Notes under the pieces: generated by a model | Databases searched by the model: none | The model's input: the letters and a program-made list of their open reading frames with translations, nothing else | What the model was told of the DNA's origin: nothing | Source of the DNA: Janthinobacterium sp. 64 | GTDB taxonomy: Bacteria > Pseudomonadota > Gammaproteobacteria > Burkholderiales > Burkholderiaceae_D | DNA length: 64,000 bases | Assembly (NCBI RefSeq): GCF_002813325.1 | Contig: NZ_PHUG01000001.1 | Span: forward strand, 1,984,001 to 2,048,000 | Reading direction: 5' to 3' | Program-made: the position numbers and the translations under genes | Shown here: positions 1 through 9,803 of the stretch, in pieces | Position numbering within the stretch: the stretch's first letter is position 1 | How the letters are laid out: each line of letters opens with the position of its first letter

Positions 1-330
1 GCCCAGGCGAAGCAGGCCAAAAAGGGCCATCAAGATACCGCTGAGAACAACCGTCGCCAGCAGATACTGCACGCCATGCCGGGCGACGAGTGCCACGATC
101 ACCACCGCCATCGAACCGGCGGCGCCGGAAATCATGCCGGGTCGGCCACCGAAGATAGCCGTCATCGCGCAGATGATGAAGGCGCCGTACAGCCCCATCA
201 GCGGGTTGACTTGGGCGACCAAGGCAAAGGCGATGCACTCGGGCACCAGCGCGAACGACGATGTCAGGCCGGCGAGCACGTTTTTTTGTATGTTCGAGAA
301 CCATTCTTCCCGAAAGGTATTACTTAACAT
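1..330 (-). CDS. SulP family anion transporter, N-terminal part (runs off window)
   Basis: The minus strand reads in frame from an ATG at 330 to the window edge, giving the first 110 residues. The protein begins [21 protein letters not shown] and continues with hydrophobic segments containing [23 protein letters not shown] and [17 protein letters not shown]. This pattern matches the start of SulP/SLC26 inorganic anion transporters, which move sulfate, bicarbonate or related anions across the inner membrane. The [12 protein letters not shown] segment is the recognisable early SulP motif. The C-terminal STAS domain, if present, lies outside the window, so the substrate cannot be judged. Confidence 0.8.
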   Translation of the reverse strand, partial: MLSNTFREEWFSNIQKNVLAGLTSSFALVPECIAFALVAQVNPLMGLYGAFIICAMTAIFGGRPGMISGAAGSMAVVIVALVARHGVQYLLATVVLSGILMALFGLLRLG

Positions 331-754
331 TGGTGTCTATCCGAAGTCGCAACGTACGTGGCCTTGGGGCCGTGCACAGTCGTTTATTGAGCGGCTGCTC
401 TCAAGCAAAGCTCCGCGCAGCATGGCGTGACACGCCCCCCAGGACGGCAGATGCCATGACATTCAATAAACAGTGAAATGTTTGCGCGATATGCAACGAT
501 TACGCGCCCCCATGCCCAAGAACCTCCGAACAGGAAGCCGTGTTGAACGGTTGGAAATTCGTCAGCAGTTACAGGGGTGTAGTGAAATGAAGTAAATCAA
601 CAACTCAGGCTATCTTGCTTATCCTGTTGAGATTATACAAGATTGCGCGAAATCCGCCGCCGGACAGTTTTTCGGAGCATGCAGCGTCACGCATGCACCC
701 GGAATCAAGCGCTGGCGACATGGGCGTTTCACGCCCCCCCTGCCCCTGAAACGC
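331..754. other. Intergenic region with no recognisable gene
   Basis: About 420 bases lie between the SulP start and the terminator of the first tRNA-Asn gene. Short open frames here have no family resemblance, and one is only the antisense of the neighbouring tRNA. The stretch is more AT-rich than its surroundings and presumably carries the SulP promoter, but no convincing -35/-10 pair was identified. Confidence 0.5.
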
Positions 755-785
755 AAAAAAGCCCAACCGGTCAAGGCTGGGCTTT
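755..785 (-). terminator. Rho-independent terminator of first tRNA-Asn
   Basis: Read on the minus strand, a hairpin with arms AAGCCCAGCC and GGTTGGGCTT (one G-U pair) is followed by a run of T. It begins about 16 bases beyond the CCA end of the tRNA at 802. Confidence 0.8.
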
Positions 786-801
786 CTGCTGCTACGTGTT
801 C

Positions 802-877
802 TGGCTCCCCGACCTGGACTCGAACCAGGGACCTGCGGATTAACAGTCCGTCGCTCTACCAACTGAGCTATCAGGGA
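802..877 (-). tRNA. tRNA-Asn (GTT), copy 1
   Basis: A 76-nt tRNA on the minus strand with encoded CCA. The acceptor stem TCCCTGA pairs with TCGGGGA, the D arm contains AGCTCAGTTGGTAGAGC, the anticodon loop is CTGTTAA with anticodon GTT, and the T arm contains GGTTCGAGTCC. The discriminator base is G. It is identical in sequence to the two copies at 1417 and 1637. Confidence 0.97.
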
Positions 878-888
878 AAAGAGGCCGC

Positions 889-917
889 ATTTTATAGGGT
901 AAATTTTGCGATGTCCA
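889..917 (-). promoter_or_regulatory. Sigma70-type promoter of tRNA-Asn copy 1
   Basis: On the minus strand TGGACA (912-917) is separated by 17 bases from TAAAAT (889-894), eleven bases upstream of the mature 5' end. The layout matches that before the other two tRNA-Asn copies. Confidence 0.65.
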
Positions 918-966
918 GATCTCCCCCGGAAAAAGGTGTCTTTTCCGGCCTCACCTTGCCCGGCGG

Positions 967-1293
967 TCAGCCCGCATGCTCTTGCGGGTAGTAGTCAAAT
1001 ACCAGCACGCGACCCAGCCATGGCTTGAGCTGTTCGACAAAGGCCAGGTGGGCCGGATGGGTCAGATACACGTCGCGCGCGCCGGCATCGTCAAAGGTCA
1101 GGGTAAAGCAATCGGTAAAGCCATCATCAAGGCCTTCCGGGCTGACGTTCGGCCCCCATTCAAATTGCCGCACGCCAGGAATGCGGTGTTTCAGCTGGGA
1201 AAACTCGTAGACGAGTTCGGCATGCCTGGCGGAGGTGATGCCATCGAGGAAGTCGCACAAAACGATATGGCGCAAGGCGGAGGTACAAGTCAT
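967..1293 (-). CDS. Dabb (stress-responsive alpha/beta barrel) domain protein
   Basis: This 108-residue protein begins MTCTSALRHIVLCDFLDG and shows the Dabb ferredoxin-like pattern: an N-terminal RHIVL strand, a central PGVRQFEWGPNVSPEGL segment and a C-terminal THPAHLAFVEQLKPWL helix. Dabb proteins form dimeric barrels and include small stress proteins and a few cyclases or decarboxylases; the reaction here cannot be predicted. The ATG at 1293 was preferred over a longer frame because AGGAG lies about nine bases upstream and because homologues start near RHIVL. The gene is a single-gene insertion between tRNA-Asn copies 1 and 2. Confidence 0.75.
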   Translation of the reverse strand: MTCTSALRHIVLCDFLDGITSARHAELVYEFSQLKHRIPGVRQFEWGPNVSPEGLDDGFTDCFTLTFDDAGARDVYLTHPAHLAFVEQLKPWLGRVLVFDYYPQEHAG

Positions 1294-1378
1294 GGGAAGG
1301 GGCTCCTGAAGTGATGCATTCAGGATAGCGCAAAACGCGATCAGGCACAGGCCAGCCCTGCTGACGGCGCCGGAAAAC

Positions 1379-1408
1379 AAAAAAGGCCATGTTTTTCAAC
1401 ATGGCCTT
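1379..1408 (-). terminator. Rho-independent terminator of second tRNA-Asn
   Basis: Minus-strand hairpin with 9-bp perfect arms AAGGCCATG and CATGGCCTT and a T-run on the distal side, eight bases beyond the CCA end of the tRNA at 1417. Confidence 0.85.
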
Positions 1409-1416
1409 CCGAATTC

Positions 1417-1492
1417 TGGCTCCCCGACCTGGACTCGAACCAGGGACCTGCGGATTAACAGTCCGTCGCTCTACCAACTGAGCTATCAGGGA
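1417..1492 (-). tRNA. tRNA-Asn (GTT), copy 2
   Basis: Identical 76-nt cloverleaf to copy 1, anticodon GTT, CCA encoded. It has its own promoter upstream and terminator downstream, so it is a monocistronic unit rather than part of a processed cluster. Confidence 0.97.
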
Positions 1493-1503
1493 AAAGAGGC
1501 CGT

Positions 1504-1532
1504 ATTATATAGGCCAAACCTGAGGCTGTCCA
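1504..1532 (-). promoter_or_regulatory. Sigma70-type promoter of tRNA-Asn copy 2
   Basis: On the minus strand TGGACA (1527-1532), a 17-base spacer and TATAAT (1504-1509), eleven bases before the mature tRNA. This is a near-consensus stable-RNA promoter. Confidence 0.8.
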
Positions 1533-1598
1533 GATTTCCATAGGGGAAATCTTATCTTGCTCATCTGGCCCCAAGCTACGTGCCGGCGGCGCAAAAAC

Positions 1599-1628
1599 AA
1601 AAAAGGCCACGTTTTTCAACGTGGCCTT
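1599..1628 (-). terminator. Rho-independent terminator of third tRNA-Asn
   Basis: Minus-strand hairpin with arms AAGGCCACG and CGTGGCCTT, the same loop as the copy 2 terminator, and a downstream T-run. The two terminators differ by one compensated base pair. Confidence 0.85.
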
Positions 1629-1636
1629 TCGAATTC

Positions 1637-1712
1637 TGGCTCCCCGACCTGGACTCGAACCAGGGACCTGCGGATTAACAGTCCGTCGCTCTACCAACTG
1701 AGCTATCAGGGA
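1637..1712 (-). tRNA. tRNA-Asn (GTT), copy 3
   Basis: Third identical copy of the 76-nt tRNA-Asn with anticodon GTT and encoded CCA. It lies 144 bases upstream (in the direction of transcription) of copy 2. Confidence 0.97.
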
Positions 1713-1723
1713 AAAGAGGCAAT

Positions 1724-1752
1724 ATTATATGTCGGTTGTTTCGTATTTGCAA
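1724..1752 (-). promoter_or_regulatory. Sigma70-type promoter of tRNA-Asn copy 3
   Basis: On the minus strand TTGCAA (1747-1752), a 17-base spacer and TATAAT (1724-1729), eleven bases before the tRNA. The -35 differs from that of copies 1 and 2. Confidence 0.75.
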
Positions 1753-1843
1753 GACTCATACTGCATCTCGAAAAACACGGCCTTCGCCGACTTTCCACTG
1801 CCATCAGCGCCACACTTGCATGCAGCGCCGAAGAAGCAAGATC

Positions 1844-3058
1844 TTAAAGCACTTTGGCGATCGCGTCAATGACGATGTCGATATTGCGCGAATTCAATGC
1901 TGCCACGCAGATACGGCCCGTGTCGACGGCGTAGATCGATTGCTCGCGCAAGGTCGCCACCTGCTCCTTGGTGAGGCCCGAATACGAGAACATGCCGATT
2001 TGCTGGCGCACGAATTCGAAGTCGTGGCCTGGCGCCTTGGCTTTCAGTTTTTCCACGAAGGCATTGCGCATTTCGCGGATGCGCACGCGCATGCCGGCCA
2101 GTTCCTCTTCCCACAGCTGGCGCAGTTCCGGCGTGGCCAGGACGGTGGCGACCACCTTGCCGCCGTGCACTGGCGGGTTCGAGTAGTTGGTGCGCACGAC
2201 GCGTTTCAACTGAGACAACAGACGGGCCGCTTCATCGGCGCTCGATGCGACGACGCTCAGGGCGCCCACGCGCTCGCCGTACAGCGAGAACGATTTCGAG
2301 AACGAGTTCGATACCAGCAGCGGGCCGCCCGCGTCGGCGAAGCGGCGCACCACGGCGCCGTCTTCGGCGATGCCGTTGGCAAAGCCTTGATACGCCATGT
2401 CCAGGAACGGCACCAGGCCGCGCGAGGTCACCACGCTGATGATCTGATCCCACTGGGCCACGCTCAGGTCGGCGCCGGTCGGGTTGTGGCAGCAGGCGTG
2501 CAGCACGACGATGGAGCCGGCTGGCATGGCGTTCAGGCTGGCCAGCATGCCGTCGAAGTTCACGCCATGGGTGGCGGCATCGTAGTAGGCGTAGTTGTTC
2601 ACGACGAAACCGGCGTTCTCGAACAGCGCGCGGTGGTTTTCCCAGCTTGGGTCGCTGATGTAGACTTGCGCACCCGGCGCGAAGCGCTGCAGGAAGTCGG
2701 CGCCGATCTTCAGTGCACCCGTGCCGCCGATGGCTTGCACGGTCACGGCGCGGCGCTCTTGAATAACGGCGCTATCGGCGCCAAATACGAGTTCTTGCAC
2801 CGCCTTGTCGTAGGCAGCGAGGCCTTCGATCGGCAGATAGGTGCGTGGCGCCGCCTGTTCGATCAGGATGGCTTCCGCCTTGCGTACGCAAGCTAACAGA
2901 GGCACTTTACCGTTGTCGTCATAATAGACGCCAACGCCCAGATTGATTTTGGCGGGATTCTGGTCCGCGTTAAATGCTTCGGTGATGCCCAGGATCGGGT
3001 CGCGTGGGGCCATCTCGATGGCGCTAAACAGACTGGCAGAAACAGTTGGGTTCGTCAT
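1844..3058 (-). CDS. Aromatic/aspartate amino acid aminotransferase
   Basis: A 404-residue class I aminotransferase that moves an amino group between an amino acid and 2-oxoglutarate with pyridoxal phosphate. The start MTNPTVSASLFSAIEMAPRD and the segment INLGVGVYYDDNGKVPLL are typical of the AspC/TyrB subfamily. The cofactor lysine sits in SNSFSKSFSLYGERVG, with HACCHNPTGADL upstream. The ATG at 3058 fits the family start; an in-frame GTG at 3091 would add 11 atypical residues. It is divergent from uvrB across about 110 bases. AspC and TyrB substrate ranges cannot be separated by eye; in betaproteobacteria this gene often acts on aromatic amino acids. Confidence 0.92.
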   Translation of the reverse strand: MTNPTVSASLFSAIEMAPRDPILGITEAFNADQNPAKINLGVGVYYDDNGKVPLLACVRKAEAILIEQAAPRTYLPIEGLAAYDKAVQELVFGADSAVIQERRAVTVQAIGGTGALKIGADFLQRFAPGAQVYISDPSWENHRALFENAGFVVNNYAYYDAATHGVNFDGMLASLNAMPAGSIVVLHACCHNPTGADLSVAQWDQIISVVTSRGLVPFLDMAYQGFANGIAEDGAVVRRFADAGGPLLVSNSFSKSFSLYGERVGALSVVASSADEAARLLSQLKRVVRTNYSNPPVHGGKVVATVLATPELRQLWEEELAGMRVRIREMRNAFVEKLKAKAPGHDFEFVRQQIGMFSYSGLTKEQVATLREQSIYAVDTGRICVAALNSRNIDIVIDAIAKVL

Positions 3059-3170
3059 GATAAGATTGGATTCGATTGGAAGCAGGTTCACAGCGGAGTT
3101 GTAGACAGCGCCCCAAAATACAACGCCAGGGCCGCCAGCAGAGCACTATTCTAACAAAGGTCTGATTCAC

Positions 3171-5258
<2,088 letters not shown>

Positions 5259-5271
5259 ATACCACGCCTTG

Positions 5272-5369
5272 CGTAGGTCGGATTAGGCCCTGCGGGCCGT
5301 AATCCGACAACATTGTTGGCGCTGGTGGTGGCGTCGGATTACGCGCGGAGCGCTAATCCGACCTACGCG
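5272..5369. repeat. Pair of REP-like palindromes (BIME-like) after uvrB
   Basis: The stretch holds two palindromic units in opposite orientation. The first runs CGTAGGTCGGATTA to TAATCCGAC (about 5272-5308). The second runs GTCGGATTA to TAATCCGACCTACG (about 5334-5367). The same GTCGGATTACGCG...CGCTAATCCGACCTACG unit recurs at 34836-34870, so this is a dispersed repeat family rather than a local accident. It sits between convergent genes, where it could act as a bidirectional transcription barrier. Confidence 0.85.
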
Positions 5370-5382
5370 ACGACCCCACATT

Positions 5383-6330
5383 TCACCGCCCCTGAACAAA
5401 CGCCGTCACCGCGTCGACCAGCGCGGGCGCCAGCGGCAGCGCTGGATCGCCATACGACGGCATCTGCTGCGCCAGATCGCCACTGGCCATTTTCAGGACA
5501 TGGTTCATGCCAGGCACGATCACCAGCCTGGCCGATGGCGCGGCGGCCGACAAGGCCTTCGCATCGGCCACCGACACCTGCAAATCGGTCGCCCCCTGCA
5601 GTATCAAGACGGGCATGCGCAAGGCGGCCACCGCCGCGCGCGGATCGACCTGCATCGATGACATCAGATACGGCTGCACCGAAGGCCGGTACAGTGCCAG
5701 CAAGGCTGGCGGTACATCGCTGGCCTCTTCGCCGCGTTTGAGCGCCAGCAGGATGCGCTCATTTTGCGCGTAAAGCTCTGGCGGCAGGCGCGGCTTCAAT
5801 TGCGCGCGCAAGACGTCATCGAGCGCGCTGCCCGCACCGGCGATCAATATGCAACCATCGGCCTGCGCCTGCCGGCAAGCGACCATCGCGATCAACGCGC
5901 CCTCGCTATGCCCGGCCATCATCACCTTCGCAAAGCGCGGATCGGCACGCAGTTGCCGCAGCCACGCCGAGGCGTCATCGATATAGTCGTCCAGCCGCAG
6001 GTCGGCCTCGCGCACGCCAGCCATGGCACTGGCGCCGACACCGCGCTTGTCATAGCGCACCGAAGCGATGCCGGCATGCGCCAGCGCGTCGGCCACCATA
6101 CGCAGCGAATTATTCTGCCCCGGCAGCATGGCGCTGTTGCCATTGCGGTCGGTCGGACCGGAACCCGCGTGCAGCAGCACCACCGGCACTTTCCCCTGCC
6201 CATCGGGCAGCGACAAGGTGCCGTGCAGCACACCACCGTGCACTGCCAGCGTCGCCTCCTGTTCGCTACCGGCGGCATGCGCAGGCAAGGCCAGCATCAT
6301 GACAACTACGCTGCATATCCATCGCATCAT
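5383..6330 (-). CDS. Secreted alpha/beta hydrolase
   Basis: A 315-residue protein with an N-terminal signal peptide (MMRWICSVVVMMLALPAHAAG) and an alpha/beta hydrolase fold. The oxyanion-hole region is PVVLLHAGSGPTDRNG, the nucleophile elbow is GHSEG (serine), and the late histidine is in PGMNHVLK. The acid is probably in QGATDLQV. It resembles periplasmic serine hydrolases that act on esters or peptidoglycan-linked substrates; the substrate is unknown. The ATG at 6330 overlaps the stop of the SdpI-like gene by ATGA and has GGAGA upstream, so the two are translationally coupled in one operon with the ArsR gene. Confidence 0.85.
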   Translation of the reverse strand: MMRWICSVVVMMLALPAHAAGSEQEATLAVHGGVLHGTLSLPDGQGKVPVVLLHAGSGPTDRNGNSAMLPGQNNSLRMVADALAHAGIASVRYDKRGVGASAMAGVREADLRLDDYIDDASAWLRQLRADPRFAKVMMAGHSEGALIAMVACRQAQADGCILIAGAGSALDDVLRAQLKPRLPPELYAQNERILLALKRGEEASDVPPALLALYRPSVQPYLMSSMQVDPRAAVAALRMPVLILQGATDLQVSVADAKALSAAAPSARLVIVPGMNHVLKMASGDLAQQMPSYGDPALPLAPALVDAVTAFVQGR

Positions 6331-6986
6331 TGCTCTTCTCCCTGTGAACGAATGTCCAGCCGTTTGTACTGCAGCAGCGAGTACAGCACGGCCACCGGTA
6401 CCCAGGCTATCGCCGGCACGAGCAGCAGCCATCCGGGCACGCCCGCCGCCAGCATAAAGAAGCCCAGCAGCCCGCTACCCACCATCAACCTGGCCGCAAA
6501 ACGATGCGTTACATACCAGACCCGTTCATTGGACAAGGTCCACGGCGTGCGGATGCCGAGGTAAAAATTGCGCCGCACCTTGCCCATGGGATTGCCAGCC
6601 AGGACCAGCATCACGAACAGCCCGGCCGGCACCGCGCGATCGATCGGCACCGCCATGCCGATGGCGCTGGCCAGCACCAGACACTGTACATACGCCAGCA
6701 GCAACAGCCCGACACCGAAGTTATAGTAGTAAGTCGCCTCGAAGGGCTCTACCTCATGGTGTCGCGGTGACAGCGACGGCAGCAGCAAGGCCAGCAGCAT
6801 GATAAAAGCCATCAGCCCCGGCCCCAGTAGCCACAGCACCGCGCGCGGCGCATAGCCATCGGCCTCGCCGCGCCAGTTCCAGTGCACCGCCACCACCTCG
6901 GGCAACTGCGGCCAGGCATACACGATGGCAGCGCTGACGGCCGCAATCATCAGCAAGCCCAGGACGATAAAGCGCGCTTTCATCAT
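6327..6986 (-). CDS. SdpI family membrane protein (DUF1648)
   Basis: A 219-residue integral membrane protein with about six hydrophobic segments. The DUF1648 signature is visible near the N-terminus (LPEVVAVHWNWRGEADGYAP) and the SdpI signature in the middle (GNPMGKVRRNFYLGIRTPWT, then LSNERVW). In Bacillus subtilis SdpI gives immunity to the SdpC toxin and controls the repressor SdpR. Here it is flanked by an ArsR repressor upstream and a hydrolase downstream with ATGA overlaps on both sides. No SdpC-like toxin is present nearby, so an immunity role is not supported by context. Confidence 0.88.
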   Translation of the reverse strand: MMKARFIVLGLLMIAAVSAAIVYAWPQLPEVVAVHWNWRGEADGYAPRAVLWLLGPGLMAFIMLLALLLPSLSPRHHEVEPFEATYYYNFGVGLLLLAYVQCLVLASAIGMAVPIDRAVPAGLFVMLVLAGNPMGKVRRNFYLGIRTPWTLSNERVWYVTHRFAARLMVGSGLLGFFMLAAGVPGWLLLVPAIAWVPVAVLYSLLQYKRLDIRSQGEEQ

Positions 6987-7267
6987 TTGCTCTCCTTGCG
7001 GTCAACATCGGTCAAATCCAGCATCCACGCCAGCACATCCTGCAGAACGGTGGTATTCAAGCCATACCAGATGGTCTGCCCTTCGCGCCGGCGCGTGATC
7101 AAATCCGCGTCGGCCAGCACGGAAAAATGGTGCGACATGGTTGGCTTGCTCATGTCGAACCGGGCGGCCAGGTCTCCGGCCGTCATCTCGCCGGACCGCA
7201 GCAACCGCAATATCTCGCGTCGCGCAGGGTCGGCGATGGCCTTGAAGGCGCCGTTGGTGGCATTCAT
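6983..7267 (-). CDS. ArsR/SdpR family transcriptional repressor
   Basis: A 94-residue winged-helix regulator. MNATNGAFKAIADPARREIL and the recognition segment FDMSKPTMSHHFSVLADADL match the autorepressor (SdpR) branch of ArsR proteins. No metal-binding cysteine motif is visible, so a metal-sensing role is unlikely. The ATG at 7267 was chosen; a TTG at 7276 in frame is possible, and neither has a clear ribosome site. Its stop overlaps the SdpI-like start by ATGA. The palindromic TCTAATTAGA upstream is a likely autoregulatory operator. Confidence 0.88.
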   Translation of the reverse strand: MNATNGAFKAIADPARREILRLLRSGEMTAGDLAARFDMSKPTMSHHFSVLADADLITRRREGQTIWYGLNTTVLQDVLAWMLDLTDVDRKESK

Positions 7268-7279
7268 ATTAGGCAAACA

Positions 7280-7300
7280 TCTAATTAGACAGTTATCTAA
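7280..7300 (-). promoter_or_regulatory. Candidate operator of the ArsR/SdpI operon
   Basis: Two overlapping dyads lie just before the repressor start: a perfect 10-bp palindrome TCTAATTAGA (7280-7289) and TTAGA-N6-TCTAA (7285-7300). Position and AT-rich symmetry fit an ArsR-type site. Binding is inferred. Confidence 0.5.
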
Positions 7301-7364
7301 ATATAATGACTGGCGCGACAGGGGTCAAGCGATTTCCGAAGCTCTCGCCCCCCACCACATCGCC

Positions 7365-7859
7365 CTACTCCGGCAACGAATAGTCGATGTCGTAGAAATG
7401 CTGGCCATCGACGATGCGGATGGCCAAGGTCCCGCTGATGCCCGTCAGCTGCCCCGTGCCGGAATGGGGCACGATGACGATGGACAGCTGCTGCTGGCCA
7501 TCGGCCATGGTACCCGCATGCTGCGCCACGAAGCTGCCTTCCCTGCCCTGCAGCACGCCCGTGATGGCTTCCATCGCGACATACCCGGCCGCGCCCTTGG
7601 TGTCGGTGACGGCGCTGAGCATCTCGCCCTTCGCCGTGGCGACCAGGTCGCCTGCATAGACTTTATCGAGCAGCACCCTGCCCAGGGTCGTGCGCCCCGC
7701 GCGCTGCGACGCCGCAGCTGGCGTCATGGTGATGCTGAAACTTCCCGTAGCGTGCACTTGCATGCGATGATCTCCCTCTGCAGATGAAGCGGCGCAGGAC
7801 GGCGCCACCGATAGACAACAGGCGGCCAGCATCAGGCCCGGCAAACTGTATGATTTCAT
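7365..7859 (-). CDS. Secreted DUF3224 domain protein
   Basis: A 164-residue protein with a signal peptide (MKSYSLPGLMLAACCLSVAP, cleavage probably after CAA or nearby) followed by a DUF3224 domain. Family features are an early GSFSITMTPA strand, GRVLLDKVYAGDL, GYVAMEAITGVLQGREGSFV and HSGTGQLTGISGTL. DUF3224 proteins adopt an allene-oxide-cyclase-like barrel and have no settled function. It is divergent from the AraC-type gene, sharing a 56-base intergenic region, which suggests that regulator as its controller. Confidence 0.8.
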   Translation of the reverse strand: MKSYSLPGLMLAACCLSVAPSCAASSAEGDHRMQVHATGSFSITMTPAAASQRAGRTTLGRVLLDKVYAGDLVATAKGEMLSAVTDTKGAAGYVAMEAITGVLQGREGSFVAQHAGTMADGQQQLSIVIVPHSGTGQLTGISGTLAIRIVDGQHFYDIDYSLPE

Positions 7860-7915
7860 GATTCCCTTTCAATCGATGCGAGAGAGCCATCCTAGTGCCG
7901 CGCAGGAGACAAATA

Positions 7916-8758
7916 TTGGATAAAGCCGACAGCACGATGAATCTGCTCGCCACGCGCGGCCAGGCGCCGAAAGGCATCGTCGACCCACGGGCGGCGGCGC
8001 GCCGCATACGGCTGGCGACCTATCCGCCGGCTGGCGCGCTGGCGCCGTTCGTCGAGTATTTCTGGGTCGTCGAATGGGACAGGCGGGGCTGCGCGCCGCA
8101 GACGCAGCGCGTGCTGCCCTACCCGAATGCCCATCTGGTGTTCGACCTTGGGCGCACGGCCATCCATGGCGTGGTGCGCGGTGCCTTCGACCGGCCGTTG
8201 ACCGGTGCGGGCAAGGTGCTGGGCGTGCGTTTTGCGCCGGGCGGCCTGCGCCCGTTCATCACGCAGCCACTATCGAGCTTCACCGACACGACCATCGCGG
8301 CCGATGCGCTGCTGGGCATGCCGGCAGGCGAGGCCGAGGCGCGCGTGTTACGCGAGTCCGACGATCTGGCCATGGTGGCGCAGGCACAGGCATTGCTGCT
8401 GGCAAGGCTGCCGCAGGTCGATGACGCCGCCTTGCTGGCCGCCAGGCTGACCGCGGCGGCGGCGGCGCACAACGGTCCGGCGAGCGTGGCGCAGCTGTGC
8501 GAAACCATGGGCATCGGCGAACGCCGGCTGCAGCGCCTGTTCGCCAACTACGTGGGCGTGCCGCCGAAGTGGGTGATCCAGCGCTACCGCCTGCAGGAAG
8601 CGATCTGGCGCCTGGCGCAGCCCGATGCGCCCGACCTGGCCAGCCTGGCGCAGGCACTGGGCTTTTTTGACCAGGCCCATTTCAGCCGCCATTTTGCGGA
8701 ACTGGTGGGCAGCACGCCGCTCGACTATCGCCGCTCGCAGCGAGAGGCAGCTGCCTAG
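7916..8758 (+). CDS. AraC family transcriptional regulator
   Basis: A protein of about 280 residues with an N-terminal AraC-like sensing domain (YPPAGALAPFVEYFWVVEWD, LPYPNAHLVFDLG, GVRFAPGGLRPF) and a C-terminal double helix-turn-helix (IGERRLQRLFANYVGVPPKW, LAQALGFFDQAHFSRHF). Three starts are possible: GTG 7895, TTG 7916 and ATG 7937. TTG 7916 is preferred because AGGAGA lies six bases upstream; the ATG has no such site. The ligand is unknown. It probably regulates the divergent DUF3224 gene. Confidence 0.88.
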   Translation: MDKADSTMNLLATRGQAPKGIVDPRAAARRIRLATYPPAGALAPFVEYFWVVEWDRRGCAPQTQRVLPYPNAHLVFDLGRTAIHGVVRGAFDRPLTGAGKVLGVRFAPGGLRPFITQPLSSFTDTTIAADALLGMPAGEAEARVLRESDDLAMVAQAQALLLARLPQVDDAALLAARLTAAAAAHNGPASVAQLCETMGIGERRLQRLFANYVGVPPKWVIQRYRLQEAIWRLAQPDAPDLASLAQALGFFDQAHFSRHFAELVGSTPLDYRRSQREAAA

Positions 8759-8766
8759 CACTGCGC

Positions 8767-9681
8767 TCATGTCCGCCGCCCCTGCTTGCCGATGCTCGCG
8801 CTCATCATGTCGAACAGGGTGCGCGACGCGGGCGGCATCGCGTGCTGATGCCGGCTGATCAAGCCCAATGTCCGCTTCACGGCGGGATTGACGAGCGGCA
8901 CGCCAACCACCGTGCCTTGCCGCTCCGGCAAAATCGACAGCCCCGGCACCGCCGCCACGCCCAGGCCTGACTCCACCAGCGCCAAGATGCCTGACACGTG
9001 GTTGATCTCGCACGAGATCCACGGATGCTTTTCCACGCCAGCCAGCGCCGCATCGAGCACGCTGCGGTTGCCGCTCGACTTGGCCACCGAGATGTAGCGT
9101 TCGTCGACGGTATCCTTCCAGCTCAGCTTCTTGCGCTTGGCCAGCCGGTGATCGTTGCGCATCGCCAGCACGTAGGTTTCGACATAGATGGGCTGGAAAT
9201 GGATCTCCGGATTTTCCGCGCCCGTAAAGCTGATGCCGAAATCCGCCTCGCCCGTCAGCACAAGATTGAGCACGTCCTGCGCGCTTTCGTCATGCACGCG
9301 CACGCGGATTTTCGGAAACTGCGCGCTGAAGCGCTTGAGCACGTCCGGCAGGAAGTGCCACACGGCCGAAGGAACACAGGCGAACGTCACCGTCCCGGTG
9401 CGGTGCGCGGCCAGGTCGGCGACACCGAGCACGGCATCCTCAAGGCCGTTGAGCGCATCGCGCACGTTCACCAGAAACACCTGCCCCACATTGGTCAGCT
9501 GCACGCGCCGGGTGGTGCGTTCGAACAGCTTGACGCCCAGCGCATCTTCGAGTTTTTCAATGCGGCGGCTGAGCGCCGGCTGCGACAGGAACAGGTCGGC
9601 CGCAGCCTGGCGAAAGCTGTTGCGCTCGGCCACGGCCACGAAGGCCTGCAAATCATGAAGTTCGTAATTGATGCGCTGCAT
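8767..9681 (-). CDS. LysR family transcriptional regulator of the carboxylate uptake locus
   Basis: A 304-residue LysR regulator. The winged helix-turn-helix spans about residues 8-65 (DLQAFVAVAERNSFRQAAAD, QPALSRRIEKLEDALGVKLF), followed by a periplasmic-binding-like effector domain (from about residue 95). It is divergent from the porin gene across 122 bases, the usual arrangement for a LysR regulator controlling the neighbouring operon. Given the porin, ModA-like protein and MHS carrier downstream, an organic-acid effector such as aconitate or citrate is likely. Confidence 0.9.
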   Translation of the reverse strand: MQRINYELHDLQAFVAVAERNSFRQAAADLFLSQPALSRRIEKLEDALGVKLFERTTRRVQLTNVGQVFLVNVRDALNGLEDAVLGVADLAAHRTGTVTFACVPSAVWHFLPDVLKRFSAQFPKIRVRVHDESAQDVLNLVLTGEADFGISFTGAENPEIHFQPIYVETYVLAMRNDHRLAKRKKLSWKDTVDERYISVAKSSGNRSVLDAALAGVEKHPWISCEINHVSGILALVESGLGVAAVPGLSILPERQGTVVGVPLVNPAVKRTLGLISRHQHAMPPASRTLFDMMSASIGKQGRRT

Positions 9682-9803
9682 GCATGAATCCCCGGAAAAA
9701 TTGCAATTATCAAATTATGCCATTTCAACGATGATGGGGTCTTAATGCTGAGCCTCGCCAAGAAGGCACCAAGAAGGCATCCCCCAAAAAAAATGGAGAC
9801 ACC

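Noticed and set aside
605..862. Short frames crossing the tRNA-Asn genes with a shared MVERRTVNPQ start
   Set aside because: They are translations of the tRNA sequences themselves, repeated because the tRNAs are identical.
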